A stretch of DNA of 64,000 nt, taken from NCBI GenBank assembly GCA_019843655.1, contig JACDQD010000004.1, positions 28,965,872-29,029,871 of the forward strand, read 5' to 3'. The position numbers and the translations under genes are program-made. This stretch comes from Lethocerus indicus (taxonomy: Eukaryota > Arthropoda > Insecta > Hemiptera > Belostomatidae). The notes beneath the pieces were generated by a model. It was not told where the DNA came from. It saw nothing but the letters and a program-made list of their open reading frames with translations, and did no database searches. This document shows, one piece after another, positions 26,933-62,972 of this stretch. Position 1 is the first letter of the stretch; every line of letters starts with the position of its first letter.

Positions 26933-29900
26933 TTATATATAAATTTACAAACAGAATAAAAAGAGAATATAGAGTAAAATATAAACTGTAGCAATAAAAA
27001 TTGATTTCTCGATATTAATAATTGTAATCTATTTATACACATTGCAATAAACTATGTCAACAAGTTGATTTAGATATAGTCTTAAAAATATTCGTATTTC
27101 CTTCTGTCCTTCTAAATCGCATTACGGGATTGCACTAATAATACACCAATCGATATGTCTAAATGGGAGCTCGTACATTAGCTAAAGCGGTCAGATTCGA
27201 TAATGATGTCAGCATTCGGTAACACGATTTAATTTATTAGTTGCAGTCAGATGACATGCATCCAGCACATTATTCATTATCGTAGTACAACGCCAATCTA
27301 ATTAAGTTGCCTCCGCAAAATCAATAGCCGGCCAAACGAACTGAAAATTATCGCTGGTTACTTAGTCAGCATAACAGGTTTATGCGTCCCACTGATGGAT
27401 GACGGGGTGAGAGACAATTTACTCAATGGAATTATATTAATTCACTGAAACAAGTTGTTTTCTCCTTTTACGGGATAGAAAAGAAATGGAAAAAATCGCA
27501 CTTGTGTTTGTTTCAACTATTATACCCGGAAAGTCGAGTTAAATCGTTTACTAAGAGGGTTCTAAGCAGCTGACCATTTATTATAAGCATAATCCCATTT
27601 TACACAGAAGCATTTAAAGTAAACAAGGCACTTTTACATCAGTCGCAATTATTTTTCGTAATATTTACAAGTGCGATAATTATAAATATGTTAGCTTATG
27701 CTTCGTGGGACTGACAGCGGGACGCTGTTTACGAAAATTACGACCTCGTCGATTCACCCGTCTGGTTAACTTCAGCGAAATGTTTGGTCTCATGCTGCCC
27801 GCCCTTATCGGGCATAAATTGTCAATTTATGTTCAATCGACCACGGCGTATTGATTCCGCCACATATTTCTGCTATATTTATCCAATTTCCTGTCCGTTT
27901 CAGTCGCAATATCCGTAATCGCGCTTTGATAGGACAGCAAACGTACTACTCTTATATGCGTGAGCGGAAATGTGTGACCCAATATGAAAACTGTGGTGTG
28001 AATGCGGCGTTTAAATTCCTAAAGCTGGTGAACTGATACAATGTCCCTCCTCAATTTTAGCAACCCATCAATCTTAGTTACTTATTACTTTCAAAGAGTC
28101 TAACGAAACTAGAATTAATCCATAGGGAATTAGGCGAGAAATAATAGATAATTTAATAGTCCTCCAGGATTTCCAACATTTTCACATCTGACAATATGCC
28201 GATGTGTGAAACTTGAATAGATAAAATTATATGACAAATACAATGATATAATTGTAATACAATTCGGAATAATATCTCTGCCTTATTTTGCTTTGGGATT
28301 AAGCCAGTTTCGGTTTGGCATACAGAAAATTAACCCATAATAGAGATGAAAAATTAAATGTTGTTAGATATATGAAAAATAATTTTTAATTAACTAAGAA
28401 TGAACAGTTGGAATGCCGAGTGGAAAATTAAAGACTATAAGTGTTGGAGTCGGAAGGGAATTTCATGTTTAAAGGCCAAAAATTGCGTTGGAACGCCTTG
28501 AGATTTCAGGTCAACGTGTACCAAGACATTCCACGTTAAAGGTTTTAAACTGTCGAATGTAATTTAACGCTATCGGGTACTGGCGCTAAGTGCTAACAAG
28601 CCAGAAGATTTTCGCCACCGCGACATAATCCCCGGCCGTGCGGGAGCGTTTAACTTTCGGGCGCCGGCCTCGTTTCCTTCCGCCGAATAAATTCGGTGAG
28701 CTCCTCGGGGGGGCGGAGAGGAACGAGAAGAGGTAACTGCACTACTCTCCCGACAGAGTTTACTCCTATCTACAAGATTTTACTTCGCAAGTTTGCGCCT
28801 CACCGGTAAATTGAGAGCCGTAAGTTAGCGTACGGCGAGCTATGGGGGTGGCAGACCCGCCCCTTACCCGGAAATTTATTTTCAGATCCGAACGGAAATA
28901 AACGGCCCCAGCCAATGGCCCCCGCCCCCCGCTACCCCCAACAACCGCCAGGGACGAGTGGGCCCAACCAGCTATAGAAATAGTTGTCGGAGTCCGATAA
29001 ACAAGGACCAGGGGTCAATTATTTATACGTCTCATCCGAACACCGGCCGTTTATTGGAACGATGTGAAGGCAATTGCACTGGAATCATTGCCGGCAGACT
29101 ATTTCCAGTAATAGCTGGTACAGACAAGTTTCATGGTTATGAAGTCACATAATCATAATTCTGTAGGTCACATCAGGGAAGATACTTTCCAAGTGATGCA
29201 TAAATCGTTCCGGTCAATGATTCAATTCAATTTGAATTAAGGTTATAATCCGAGCTCAGTAATTATGAAATTTGTTGAAAAAAAAGAATGTAATTAAAAT
29301 TAATTAAATCGAGTTGTCCCGCATTAATTAAAGAAAATTCAATATCAATATTGATAATGATAATAAGGTGCGGTATATAATATCCGTGTTAACAGAGGAG
29401 TTATATGCGAATATGAACAGTGCCTACTCTGAACATAAGCCTCCGGTGACATCATCTCGAAGCTCATTTCGTTGAAACGTTAACTAGCTCAGGTTACACT
29501 ACAGTTAGTTTTGAAAGATAATTTGTTTTTAAAAAATGGCTTACCAATTTGTTTCATTTCACTCGCTGTATATATATAGGCTGAGTCCCTTTGCCCTCGT
29601 CCGATAATATGTATTTCAATAATTCCTTGCGTACGTTTTACACATTTAATACCAGCAACAGCGTAAAATCTGTCCGGATGGAATGATTGTCCGGTCGATC
29701 GGAATCAATAACGTGATTCTACTTTATTTCAAACGGAAATAACCGGTTAAGATACAGCAAGCATTCAACATTGAATTCTATACCGGTACGAGTAGGCGAG
29801 ACCAGGTGTTGCCGGTGAGAACAATTTAGTTCCCTTCCCCTTCGAAGGAATCTTTATTTTTTGAGAATTTCCTTTTATCTCGGAAACTCGTAGAGGCAAC

Positions 29901-30398
29901 GGTACGTTTCTGTCCGACGCTCAATAATGCCAGGGAAAATATGAATGCCGCACCTGGTTTCCTTTAAAAAAATTGGAGCGAAAGGAATAATAATAATTAT
30001 TTCGTTCTTTCGGCTCGATGAAAATTACTGTTCACGAAAGACTAACAATCGTTTCCGCGAAGTGAAATTGCCTAAGGACCTTGCAATAATATTATCGAAG
30101 AGATGTTTATTCTCAGGAGAAACCAGTTTAGCGTTGAAATAATTAACGGTGGCTGGCAATCGAACTCATCTTAGATTATACCACAAAGTCATTATAAAAT
30201 TTGTGTGGCATAGCTAAATCCAAATTATAAATAACATCGCTGGGCTAACCATTAATATTTATTTTTCTCCGCTTTATTAGCCTACATAATGTGGTAATTA
30301 TTTTAACGGAAAATTGTACATTTCTTTTTCTGGATATTATTGAAATTTAAGAGACTTCATTGAGAGAATAAAACTGAAAACATCAATTATTCTCTCCC

Positions 30399-30411
30399 GG
30401 GGGGGGGGGGG
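30399..30411 (+). repeat. Poly-G run
   Basis: A run of about 13 G. A second run is at about 30717-30730 and a third at 54351-54361; all lie at edges of GC-rich islands. Confidence 0.85.
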
Positions 30412-33400
30412 AGTTTAAATTGGCAAAGATCGAAATTCAATTTAACTTTCCTGTTCGGCTCACTTCGGGGTCAAGTTCAGCTGGTAAGTTTGTGTCTGAG
30501 GGCGAGGATATTAAAAATTTCAGTATCGACTCAGCGGAGTTTAGGCCCGGGGAAGGGGCCCCGTGTGTCGGAATAATTCAGACGGCCGAGTTCCAACCCC
30601 CGTTCACCGTTCTTATTGATAAAACAGGGGTGGGATCACAGGCTGATACTGACTAATAGTGCAGACAAAGCCCCCCGGGGGATTTCGAAGGAGCATGGAT
30701 CGTGATTAGGGGTGGCGGGGGGGGGGGGGGTAAGCTGTGAGCGAGGAGTTATTGAGGAGGCCGTGAATCCCAGGGAACGGATTGTAAAAATCAGGTGTAT
30801 GTAGGCATCGCGCTTCTTCCGCTTCCGCCCATAAATATTAAATATTTACTTAAAAGCGGAAAAGGAAATGAAATTAGGACGGACACTCCAGCAATTCACC
30901 CCCGAATTTCATTCTTACTCCAATGTCGAAATTCCGATAAAATTCTTAAAATGACAATTATTTTATGGTGTTACTGGATTCGCAACGATCTGAATCCGTT
31001 TCAAATATGAAAATAGCTATAGAAACTTTTTTCAACGCCATTTATTGTAATCTAAGGCGGTCTAGTTCAGACCGCCGTACTCGTCTGAAACTGAAGGGAG
31101 CCAGAGGTAGACAGTAATTCAAACGAGCGATCCAACGTTGGAGAGTTGATTTAGTACGCACTCGAAATTTCCGTACTCCAGAAGTTATGAAGAGCGCTGT
31201 CTCGAATGGGACGTCCGCATTTATTCCTCCGCGGCCCGACTCATTTAATATTGATGCGTCGCCTTTTCTTTCCCGTCGGCCGACCAGTTTATAACCGCTT
31301 GTTGGTTGTATCTGCTCTGATATTTTCAACCAGTAAAATATCCGTGTTCCGAAATATTTATACGGCGAAAATGGAACGGGCAGAAAATAACACCGCTCAG
31401 TTTTCTACAGACGAGATCGGTCACATATTGTTAAAAGTTTCTCGAATCAATTTCCGACGACAAATTTCAAAACCCAATTAATTTTAAAATCAAAAAGTGG
31501 CGCATCAAATTTCATCAGTAAAAGAGGCTACGAAGCATATTAGTACGTATATAAATAAATGATGTTCTAAAATGAATTGGGTTGAAATCTTTTCGAGCTA
31601 TATTGTTTGGAACGGCTTGGAAAATTTTAATCAACTCTTTAAAAAATTCCGTAAAATAATTACCGCAGTAGAAATCAGTAAGAAGTCTGCCTTACTTTGT
31701 GCCTGATCATATAAGCTTGAAGCTGATTAAATAATTAAGTTCTAATTATTTAATAAATGAACTACGTCCTAAATTATTTCTCTCGCTAATTTGAATCTCG
31801 GCGAGACCAAGACGTATCTGAAATGGCCAAATGTATTAATCACGGGGATGGTGGGGGGCATCAGTTAGTGTAGGCCCGCGTTATAAACCGGCCGGCCGTT
31901 CTTTTTCCAGAAAGTGCGGTCTGGCACTGAAAGCCGGAGAGAGTGGGGTCTGAAATATAAATGGCAGAAAAGTGGAAATCCGTTCGCTGTTTAACAGTCG
32001 GGACGACTGTAAAAGCGGACTGGTTATACGTTAAAATATTAATAATAAACCGTCGTTTTAGAAAAAGTTTCGTCGAGACTCTCGGGTCCCTTCCCGGCCT
32101 CGGCTCCCAACATTTTATTATTTCGCCTCCCGTTTTATTTATTCCGGGCCATTGCCCTGTCCACCTCGTTGATCCGCGCGGCGCGACTTCCAGCCCGATT
32201 ATCTTTTTACCGCCGGCGGCGGCCATAAAACGGACGAATATATTAAAGAGGAAGCGCGGAATTTGCACAAGACGTAGAGCTTACAGTGCGACACCTGAGA
32301 TAGGAATACTGATGAGAAAATGCTTTTATTGTGCCCCGCGCATACAGCTCCGATTATCTTAATTAAAAATAAACTGAACCCGCGCTTATTCGCCGGTAAT
32401 ATAATTGATTTGTCACAAAATATAGTTATTCGGTGTTATTCCTCAAGTGTTTGCGTTGGAACGATGTATTGTTCATTTTGTATGCAGGGACTAACTTTCA
32501 AATATTATCCGTTTCAAGGTGGAATGGGTGATGCAGCAGAAGGAGATAACAAGGAGAAAAAGGGACGGCAAATTGGTTTGGGGCAGTTCGAAATCCCATC
32601 AATCATCCGAACCCTCCAGTTACACGTTCTCAGACCCGCTCTTCACCCAACAATGGTATCTGGTAAGTTAAATATTGTATCTGTATATTGTAGCGTACTT
32701 CTTCCTGTCTTCAATAACGCCAAGTCCGCATTTATTATTGCAATATTTGTAATTTCATTCACTTGGTCAAATACAACTGCTGATAAAATATATGATTAGT
32801 TTTCGATATGGGGCAAATGATCTGCTTCCGATCGTCTCTCTGTAGAAATAAATAAGACAAGATAATACAATCGACTGAACGTATTCAAAACTGTGCCCAG
32901 AATGACAATCTTCGTAGATTATTTTATTCACTGCCAAGCACTATTGAGAAAAAACACACACAGGTCGTCCAAACAAAAGAATTGTACAAAAACTGTCGAT
33001 ATAAAACGCCCCCTCCAATAGTTGCGGTGATCCTCATATTGGCTTCGTTTCTGTGTAGAAACCGCACGGTCGTGTCGATTGGTCCTTCTGCGGGCCGAGG
33101 CTTAATGATTTTTCTTAAAGGGAGTAGAACTGTTCAACTGTTACAGCACGAAGCACTCCGCCCATTGTATATAACCTATTAAATGAACACATGAAGGTAT
33201 AGTAATTTGTATGTTTATATACTAGAAGTTGTTACCATTTCCAGTATTATTGTTATATATATTGGAAGATAACGTATAGAAAACACTCATATATGTTGCG
33301 GGATACGACTGACGACTGGTCTCACTACACTATAGTCTCTAATTGCCATTTGTTTTAAAAATACACTGTATTTTAATATTATTTATATTGCGAAAGCGCT

Positions 33401-36400
33401 TTGATGTTGTGTTGAAGTCACTATGGAGGGTGGCCAGCGTCGTTAAACCCTGTTAACGATATAATACGAACCGAAGCACAACACGTGAAGGGCACCTCCC
33501 CCAAAACGTCATCTGCTGTATTATATTTATCCCTTTATCGGCAGTACCTGCCGCTATATATATTTAGATGTATATTAGATCATCGCTTGAAACCTATAAA
33601 TTGGCTTATTGTTCAACTCAATAGTGTAGACGTGGGTTTAATTTCCGCGCTAATGGGTTCAAGCCAATAATTAGAACCGTGAATACACTCTGTCTAATCG
33701 AATGCCGTTGTTGGGGGGAATGAGTACCGAACGAAAGTGAAGCAATCCTTACCGCAAGTAATTAATGCTCTCAGTAGTAATTAATCCACGAAGGCATTCT
33801 TTTACATTTATTTAGTGATTTTTGTATTATATTTTTAATAAACCATGTGTCTAATTTGAGCTACGCTTGTAGTATACCTATTTGAATTTCTATCTATTTT
33901 ATATGCACTACCATATTAATGGCAGCAATGCATCACTAGGTCCTGTGTGTGAATATTTTGTTTACGAACGAAACACACACTTCATTAACTCTTTTCTCTC
34001 GTAAATCATTTTTCCAGATAAAACGGTAAGTTCCAAACTCGAAAAACGCACTGAAATAATTGCTCGTTCGAAGCAGGTTATAACTTGTTGCATAAATCAA
34101 GGCTTGCCGAGGTCAAAAGCTGAATTTTAATCCTCCGGGTCCGAGCCGGTAATCCATTCCTGCAGAAGTAGAAACTACGTGATACCACTACCTTAATACA
34201 AAATTAGAACTCCTGTAATTATCTAAAGGCGCTCGTGTTTCTCGTAACCTATCGGGAGGAGATAACCAAGAATGATTAGCCGACCGAATATTCCTTTAAA
34301 GGTAAATGTACACAGCATTAGGTATACATTTCTCTGCATAATATGCCTTAACAGACGGATTTAGTTAGTTCCTAATTAGTTGAATAAAATCGTAGATTAA
34401 AGGTGAGTTAATGTGGATTAACGAGGTTTAGGGCAGATTAACGCTGATTAAGGGCGGATTAAGGTGGATGTTGGCCTAATAATGTGGGGAATAAGTTAAG
34501 CTAAATGATCTCCTAACTTGGAATTTTTCTGACGTTCTTTGAACTTCCAATTTGATTTTCAATAAAGAGAAACCTTTATTAAACATAGAAGTTAAAGAAA
34601 AACAGTATAAAATTCATGTGGGGGTGATATGGGACAATATTCACCGTACAGGGGACCGGTTAGATACACGCGAATCAATAAGCCGGGGGTGAACAGAGTT
34701 TGCCTTAGGAAAAAAAAATTGTTGGTGGAAGAACATCAATTACCGCCGGCTGAGTTCCCAGCGGAACCAAACAGTGAGGAGCGGGCTTCCGATACTCCTA
34801 TTTAATTAAAGCCGGTGGCATCATTAGTCTTTCCAGTAAGAGTTTTATTATTGTACCAATTGGACGGCCGACCGAAGGCCGGGACCGTGTTAAAGGGCGG
34901 AGAGGGGCCCCGGCTATGCCAATCTCGGCGGCCGCTCCGCTGGTTTTTTCCAATTAAAATGTTTCGCTCCGCCTTTTGTTCATTAAAACAATTCGAGCGT
35001 GGCCGCGGAGGTCCCCCAATAAAAGGCTCGGGGCAGTACGGCGCTCTGCCGATGCGGCTGATCATTACGGCCAATTGATGGCCGAACCCGTCCCATTTAC
35101 CCGCTACCGACCGAACTCAACAACCGCACAAATTCACAGTGCGGTACAGTCGAAAGACTTCTAATCGCAAACTAATTGAGCCGCTATACTAACGATTCAA
35201 GTTTTAATCGATAAATGAAACATTTGTATTCGGCGATTTAATATATATTAGCCCGAAACTGAAATCCGGAACTGAATATCACGTAGTCCAGAATGTGGTC
35301 TACGTAGAACACTTTACGATCTAAGGCAAACTATAATATATGCGTAACTATCACAAGAATAAATTTGTCCTTACCCAGTTTACTGAGTTTAAAATGATAA
35401 TGTCAGACTTACATGTCAGTAACATCAGTGTTAGTATATATAAATAAACATTTGGGGTAAGAGAACACTAGCGTTTATCAGACCCCGATCCCGTATCCTC
35501 CAGGTTGCACGAACAGTTTGAAGCTCAAGGTGTCCATATATATTAGTACTTAATTATAACACTATTATTCATGAATAAATGGAAGCGGAAAATATAGCGC
35601 ACGGAACACTTACGTAATATATCTCGTTTTCAGTGGTATTGTGGACAGCTGTCCAAATATGGGAGAAATAAACTCCAAAGCGTAATAAAACATATTGAAA
35701 CAGGTTGCGGTTACTCCGAATAAATCAGTAATAATGATGTTCGTTAATTCGTATTTCGTGTGTACTCTTTGAATTTAAGTTGAATAATAAATACCGGAAT
35801 ATATGGGAGCAATTTTACACCAGTGGGGGCACTTTCACTTGAAAAGGATTGCGGTTCCTTTATGAATCTTAAATAAAGTTTACGTCAGTGGGAGTTTAAT
35901 TGCGTTTAATGAACAAACAGTTCATTTATGTATCCGGAATTTGAGTGATTCATACCAGAGCGACACTCATACATACAATACTGGGAGAAGAAGGCAATAA
36001 TGACTCCACGATGAAGAGTAATTTAACTTTAACAAAACCAGAAGCGAGAATTAACTAAATAACTTCCATAATGTGCCTATTTGGAAGCATTTAATTATAA
36101 CCGTACGCGGTGCAGATTGCTGATAGTCGGGCTATAAACAGTGTACAAGTTCCTTGTTGGCGTCCGAAAATATTCATGCGGTTAATTAAAGCCGGCCTTC
36201 GGCTAATTTACAGCTTGTATGCGGCCGCGCTGTTTGACCGCCGGTTGATATATTAGGCTGAAATATTGACGCGACAGGGAGCGGACACCGAACTCCAAAT
36301 CCAAACTCAACAATAATAGTATTATACTCATTCTGCGTTTCACAACTTTCCCGTCTTCTATTATCTCACTCGCCCACTAATAACTTTGTGAAAGGCTACG

Positions 36401-36591
36401 GTTTGCATTGGTGGCCAGGTATTCGAGAGCACACGTCTAACAACGGTCAAACAGGGGTTTCATTGCATAAATTATTACGGGTTTTGTGGCTTTACGAGCA
36501 CATATCTGACAATGTTTTTCGTTCCGCCAACCAGATTTGTCAGGATTCTTATTTTTAATTCCGTTAATTAGGCTTTTGTTTCGTTACAGCA
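30412..36591. other. Non-coding stretch before hammerhead copy 4
   Basis: GC-rich islands at 30420-30730, 31860-32260 and 34740-35120. Frames that overlap on both strands in these islands are composition artefacts. It holds the GATTAA cluster near 34400. No exon recognised. Confidence 0.6.
34391..34470. repeat. Degenerate short tandem of GATTAA-centred units
   Basis: Roughly 10-11-base units: TAGATTAAAG, TGGATTAACG, CAGATTAACG, CTGATTAAGG, CGGATTAAGG. GGATTA is the reverse complement of TAATCC, the site preferred by K50 homeodomain proteins (Bicoid, Otd, Pitx types). It may be a decayed minisatellite or a binding-site cluster. Confidence 0.6.
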
Positions 36592-36603
36592 TAAAATTCA
36601 TTA

Positions 36604-36892
36604 GTTCATTAGTTCTGTCTCCTCTCGCTGGTTCAGTCTTTTGCTGGTTTCGGCTGCTACCCCATCTTCAGTAGCGGTGTTAGTCACTGTTGGCACTTTG
36701 GACGTTTTTCGGGCATCCTCACTGCCAGTAGTGACAGTACAAGTGACAGTGACAGTGCAGTGAGGATGCCCGGAAAACATTCAAAGTGCCAACAGTGACT
36801 AACACCGCTACTGAAGATGGCGAGCAGACGAAACCGGTCTGGCAAAAGACCAAACCAGCGAGAGGATACAGAAACACCACAAACCTGCGGTA
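36604..36892 (+). mobile_element. Hammerhead-bearing element, copy 4, near-continuous hairpin
   Basis: The two arms meet almost directly: CGGGCATCCTCACTGCC at 36708 is followed within about 35 bases by its inverted copy, without the central segment of copies 1 and 2. Flanks 36592-36603 (TAAAATTCATTA) and 36893-36904 (TAAAATTAATTT) agree at 10 of 12. The left arm minus-strand core has CTGAAGA and GAAA but has lost the GGTCT cleavage region. The right arm has a nearly complete core. The whole element could fold into one long hairpin. Confidence 0.8.
36807..36843 (+). ncRNA. Hammerhead ribozyme motif, copy 4 right arm, slightly degraded
   Basis: GCTA, CTGAAGA, GAAA and CCGGTC are intact. The stem I partner is TGGC instead of TAGC, which still pairs with GCTA through one G-U wobble. 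Stem II is weakened because its 3' strand reads GAC in place of GCC. Cleavage, if any, would be poor. Confidence 0.65.
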
Positions 36893-36904
36893 TAAAATTA
36901 ATTT

Positions 36905-37341
36905 ATTCATAAATATTCATTTGAAATTTAAGAGATATTTAGGCGGAATTCGCTCGTCCTCCTAGCAAACATTTCTGCCTGTCTACTACTATTCTAGACA
37001 GTGCAGTTCCAGCGTATTTATTTCATTTGGAATACTTGAATTTACAGGGAACAAGGGGTGGTGCCTCGCGAACCTAGCACTAATGCTAGGCCCCCTCCGG
37101 TCGCCTACCCAACTATTTTCCAAGTTAATTTTAGCGGTCCAACCCCTCTAATCAACGTGCCACTTAAATTTATTAGATCCACTGAATGAAAACGCCATTC
37201 GTTCGGTTAATTGCAATGGTGTTCGATCGGTGTAACGGCGTAACGTTTCAGTGTGCATAAATTTATTACAAACTATAATACGGGAAAGTTTATCATTCCC
37301 TAGATTAATATTTTTGTTTATAGATTGTTGTGCTTCGAAAA
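36905..37341. other. Non-coding spacer between hammerhead copies 4 and 5
   Basis: Unique-looking sequence; nothing recognised. Confidence 0.6.
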
Positions 37342-37353
37342 TAGTGAATAAAC

Positions 37354-37520
37354 TAGTTTAGAATACTGTTTTGTGGTCCGCGAGGGGTTGGAATAACGTA
37401 GACTCCAATCCAATCCAAAGTGGCAATGTGACTAACACCATTACTGAAGATTGGGAGCAGCCGAAACCGATCTAGCAAAAAACCGAACCAGCGAGAGGAA
37501 ACAGAAAGACACGAAATCTA
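37354..37520 (-). mobile_element. Hammerhead-bearing element, copy 5, single arm plus extension
   Basis: It starts with the extension (ACTGTTTTGTGGTCCGCGAGG, GGTTGGAATAAC), then a short joint to CCAAAGTGGCAATGTGAC and one arm ending ACACGAAATCTA. Flanks TAGTGAATAAAC (37342-37353) and TAGTGAATTGAC (37521-37532) agree at 10 of 12. The ribozyme core at 37440-37476 keeps CTGAAGA, GAAA and TAGC, but stem I is ATTA, and the cleavage region reads CCGATC. Confidence 0.75.
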
Positions 37521-37532
37521 TAGTGAATTGAC

Positions 37533-38288
37533 ATTTTAGGTAAATCGAGTAATTTCACCTATATCAATATCAATAACATTCTGAATATACTGAAAAATAG
37601 TTATCAGCTTTTAATTAGTTGTAATATTAATTCCAACAAGACGTCATCCGTTCCATCGTCAGTTCGTCGATATTTTACCACCGCACCGTTAATGTAATTA
37701 CGATATATATATAGCCGTTATGTACACCGACTGAAAATTAAATGACCGCCATCGTCGATTCTCTTTCGGCCCATTAAGCAAGGACTGTATGGGAAATTCT
37801 TGTATTCGCTGACATTAGGCAAGCTCTTGGCGACTCACTAATGCCAAAAGCAGTCATGAAAAAACCAGTTACCGGTGATCATCAGCTGCCCATTTTTATC
37901 CAGCCGGCACCTGCCAGGGCCTGAGGACGCGCCACTTATTTATTCTTCTCGTTTGTTCCACCGATTTCAATATTATACACATTACATTGAAGACTTACAA
38001 AAACATAGGTATAAATCGTTTAATTTTCAAATTATTTATTTTATATATTCAATGAACGTTAGTAATTTTATGGGACTTGATTGTATAGCTTCTTAGTATA
38101 TATAAATCAAATCACAGTTTGCCTACATTGTTGATATAAGATTTTAAAAATATATATGTGAAAATTTCATTCATATTTCATTCATCGACAGTTTCACACT
38201 TTACTATTGCTATCATTCTAAACTAATTGGGTATGTTTACAATGAGAGAATATAAGCTCAAATGATGACATATTTGACGCCTGTTTAG
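37533..38288. other. Non-coding, presumed intron upstream of exon A
   Basis: AT-rich and ending in the TTTAG acceptor of exon A. Since exon A needs an upstream prodomain exon, at least this part should be intron. Confidence 0.75.
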
Positions 38289-60879
<22,591 letters not shown>

Positions 60880-62426
60880 GTGACTTTACTATTCATTTAA
60901 TTTTAATTAGTAATATGTTCTTTATTAATGATTATTGGTTACCGTCTGTTGTGTAGTTGATACATGTCCACACCAATGTCTAAATTTGTTTGTAAAGTGA
61001 TGTAATTCGCATCACATCAATAAACAGTAAATTAAATGGAACGTTTATATACATCCCTAGGGCTTTTTCATTTCATTGTTATTCGATTGGTTACAGTATA
61101 TTACGAATTTCGCTGTGTTTTCTTATAAAAACTTAAATCTATTGTGTCATTATAGTACCATAAAACGACACATTCGGCGACAGAAGTATCCACAATTAAA
61201 AGGAAAATCTATAATATTCGATTTTAAGTATTGTCCTCATTAAAAAAAATAATATTGATGGCAACGGGAAGTTATTTCGACTGAGAATAGCCCTGACTAT
61301 TGACAGACAAAAGGTGGGGGGGATACAATGGGAGAAAGTACCGGACCGCCTAGAAATAACCCCTTGTTGTTGATTTTTGGTACGCTGCTTTTGTCCAGGT
61401 CAACAATTAGTTGACAATCCAATGAGATGTGAATAATACAGTAGGTCGCCTGCAATTTTTATGTACGCCGATATCGGGGAAACTGAAAGGACGAAGAAAG
61501 GCGACGAAAGATTGAATGGTGACCATCGAATATAATAAGGTCTAGTTGTGTACAATTTCCAAAGCATGACAACGGATACAAATGTATATTTGTATGTGTA
61601 TTTCAAAATTCAATTCAATATCGTTCATTTTTCAGAATACCCTGAACGATTTGCTTTTGAAAATGACAAATCATAATCGTGACATTTCTTTGAGAGTCTT
61701 ACGTCTTCAATAATGGTAATGATCTAGTGATGAACTAAAATTATAAAGCACTGGAAATCAGAATCATTTCCAAGTATCCCGGGTGGAAAAGTTTGACAAA
61801 AACCCGGTTGAATGATACTGCGGTTTCAGAAAATAATTTTAACTTTAAAAATTTTTACGGTTACATTTATTTATCAAACCAGCCGTGCCGGATTTATTTG
61901 GTAGTTTCGTGTAGCCCCAGGATTTAATTAAATTACAATAAGAGAAAAATGTGGATGAAAACCGTAGATTCAAGTACAGTGGTAATATGTGGGGGAGAGT
62001 TATAAGCGCAGTGGGCATGTTGAGAGAGTTGGAGGATCCGCTAAAGGCGGTACCATACCAATTCCCCGCGGCCTTATCCTCAACTTTGCCTCAGCAAACA
62101 TCAAGAAATCACTTTACTTGTCCCACCCCACCACCTCCACTACTCCCATCATATATCGCTCTGAAGTGTAATTTTGCAACTTGCGCACCACCGACAATGC
62201 CCCCTTTACAGTATCAAACTTTAACAATATTCACTATCCGGGAGAGAGAGAAAAAAAATCTCCCGCATCGACACCCCGCGGTCCATGTTTTACGGCATCG
62301 TCTGAGGTTCCACCTTCAAAACTTTGACGATGAAATTGGAAATCACTTCTCGACGTCTGTGTGAATATCCCACCGACTATTTCTTATCAAATATCATTTG
62401 CTGGCCATATGTAATTTTTACAGGCT
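60880..62426. other. Intron after exon E, before jockey copy 2
   Basis: Starts with GTGACT. AT-rich, with a Pro/Ser-coding C-rich patch at 62060-62330 that has no family motifs. The Ser-motif exon is not here. Confidence 0.75.
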
Positions 62427-62438
62427 AATAAATGGCAA

Positions 62439-62960
62439 TCACGTGGAACCCCATACGCGACTGAAAAGAACAGATCTAAATCGTAAATTTGTACTGTTGA
62501 AACCTCTTTTGAAAAGGATATCAATACTTACAATAGACAACAAACTGACAATATACGAATCCATATTAAAACCGACATGGACTTACGGAATAGAACTATG
62601 GGGTTCCGCCAAGAAATGCAACATCGCCCGCATCCAGAGATTCCAGTTTCTGACCACACCATGACCTCAACATACCGACAGTCGACGAAGTCGCAAAATC
62701 CCGGTTCCTGAAGTTCCACTCCCGCCTCTCTCCTCATCCTAATCCACTCGTTCAATCCCTTTCCTCTCTTACCCATCCATTATTCCCCCCGCGTCGGCGT
62801 AAACGCCACTGACCTAGAGATCTACTTGGTCCGAAGCCGTAAACTATTCATGCGTGAAAAGTGCCGTCATTGGATGGTCTCTTTTATCAAGTCGTTCAAG
62901 CGAGAAACATACACTCAACTCTTGTACACATAATTATGCTATAATTGATTGTACAAAAAA
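62439..62960 (+). mobile_element. 5'-truncated jockey-type LINE, copy 2
   Basis: A perfect 12-bp target duplication AATAAATGGCAA sits at 62427-62438 and 62961-62972. It starts 109 bases further 3' than copy 1, at TCACGTGGAACCCC. It keeps the segment LLKRISILTIDNKLTIYES missing from copy 1 and then LKPTWTYGIELWGSAKK. It lacks about 40 bases around the LNAPRYVSNQ region that copy 1 has. The 3' end is GATTGTAC followed by A residues. It lies in the intron after convertase exon E. Confidence 0.9.
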
Positions 62961-62972
62961 AATAAATGGCAA

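Larger units (their letters stand above)
17452..30398. other. Long non-coding stretch
   Basis: GC-rich islands at about 19100-19460, 21950-22120, 23370-23920 and 28580-28980. Apart from the three hammerhead relics and the simple repeats listed separately, I see no gene. A short frame at 22820-22909 followed by GTAATG is exon-like in form but matches no family I know. Confidence 0.6.

Noticed and set aside
1..38288. Upstream convertase exons (signal peptide, prodomain, WYL end)
   Set aside because: I looked for a Trp-Tyr-Leu codon triplet next to a GT donor and for dibasic-rich prodomain sequence and found no credible candidate; the exons are probably outside the window.
61951..62364. 137-codon frame just upstream of jockey copy 2, considered as LINE ORF
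   Set aside because: Outside the 12-bp target duplication of the LINE and without zinc-knuckle or RT motifs.
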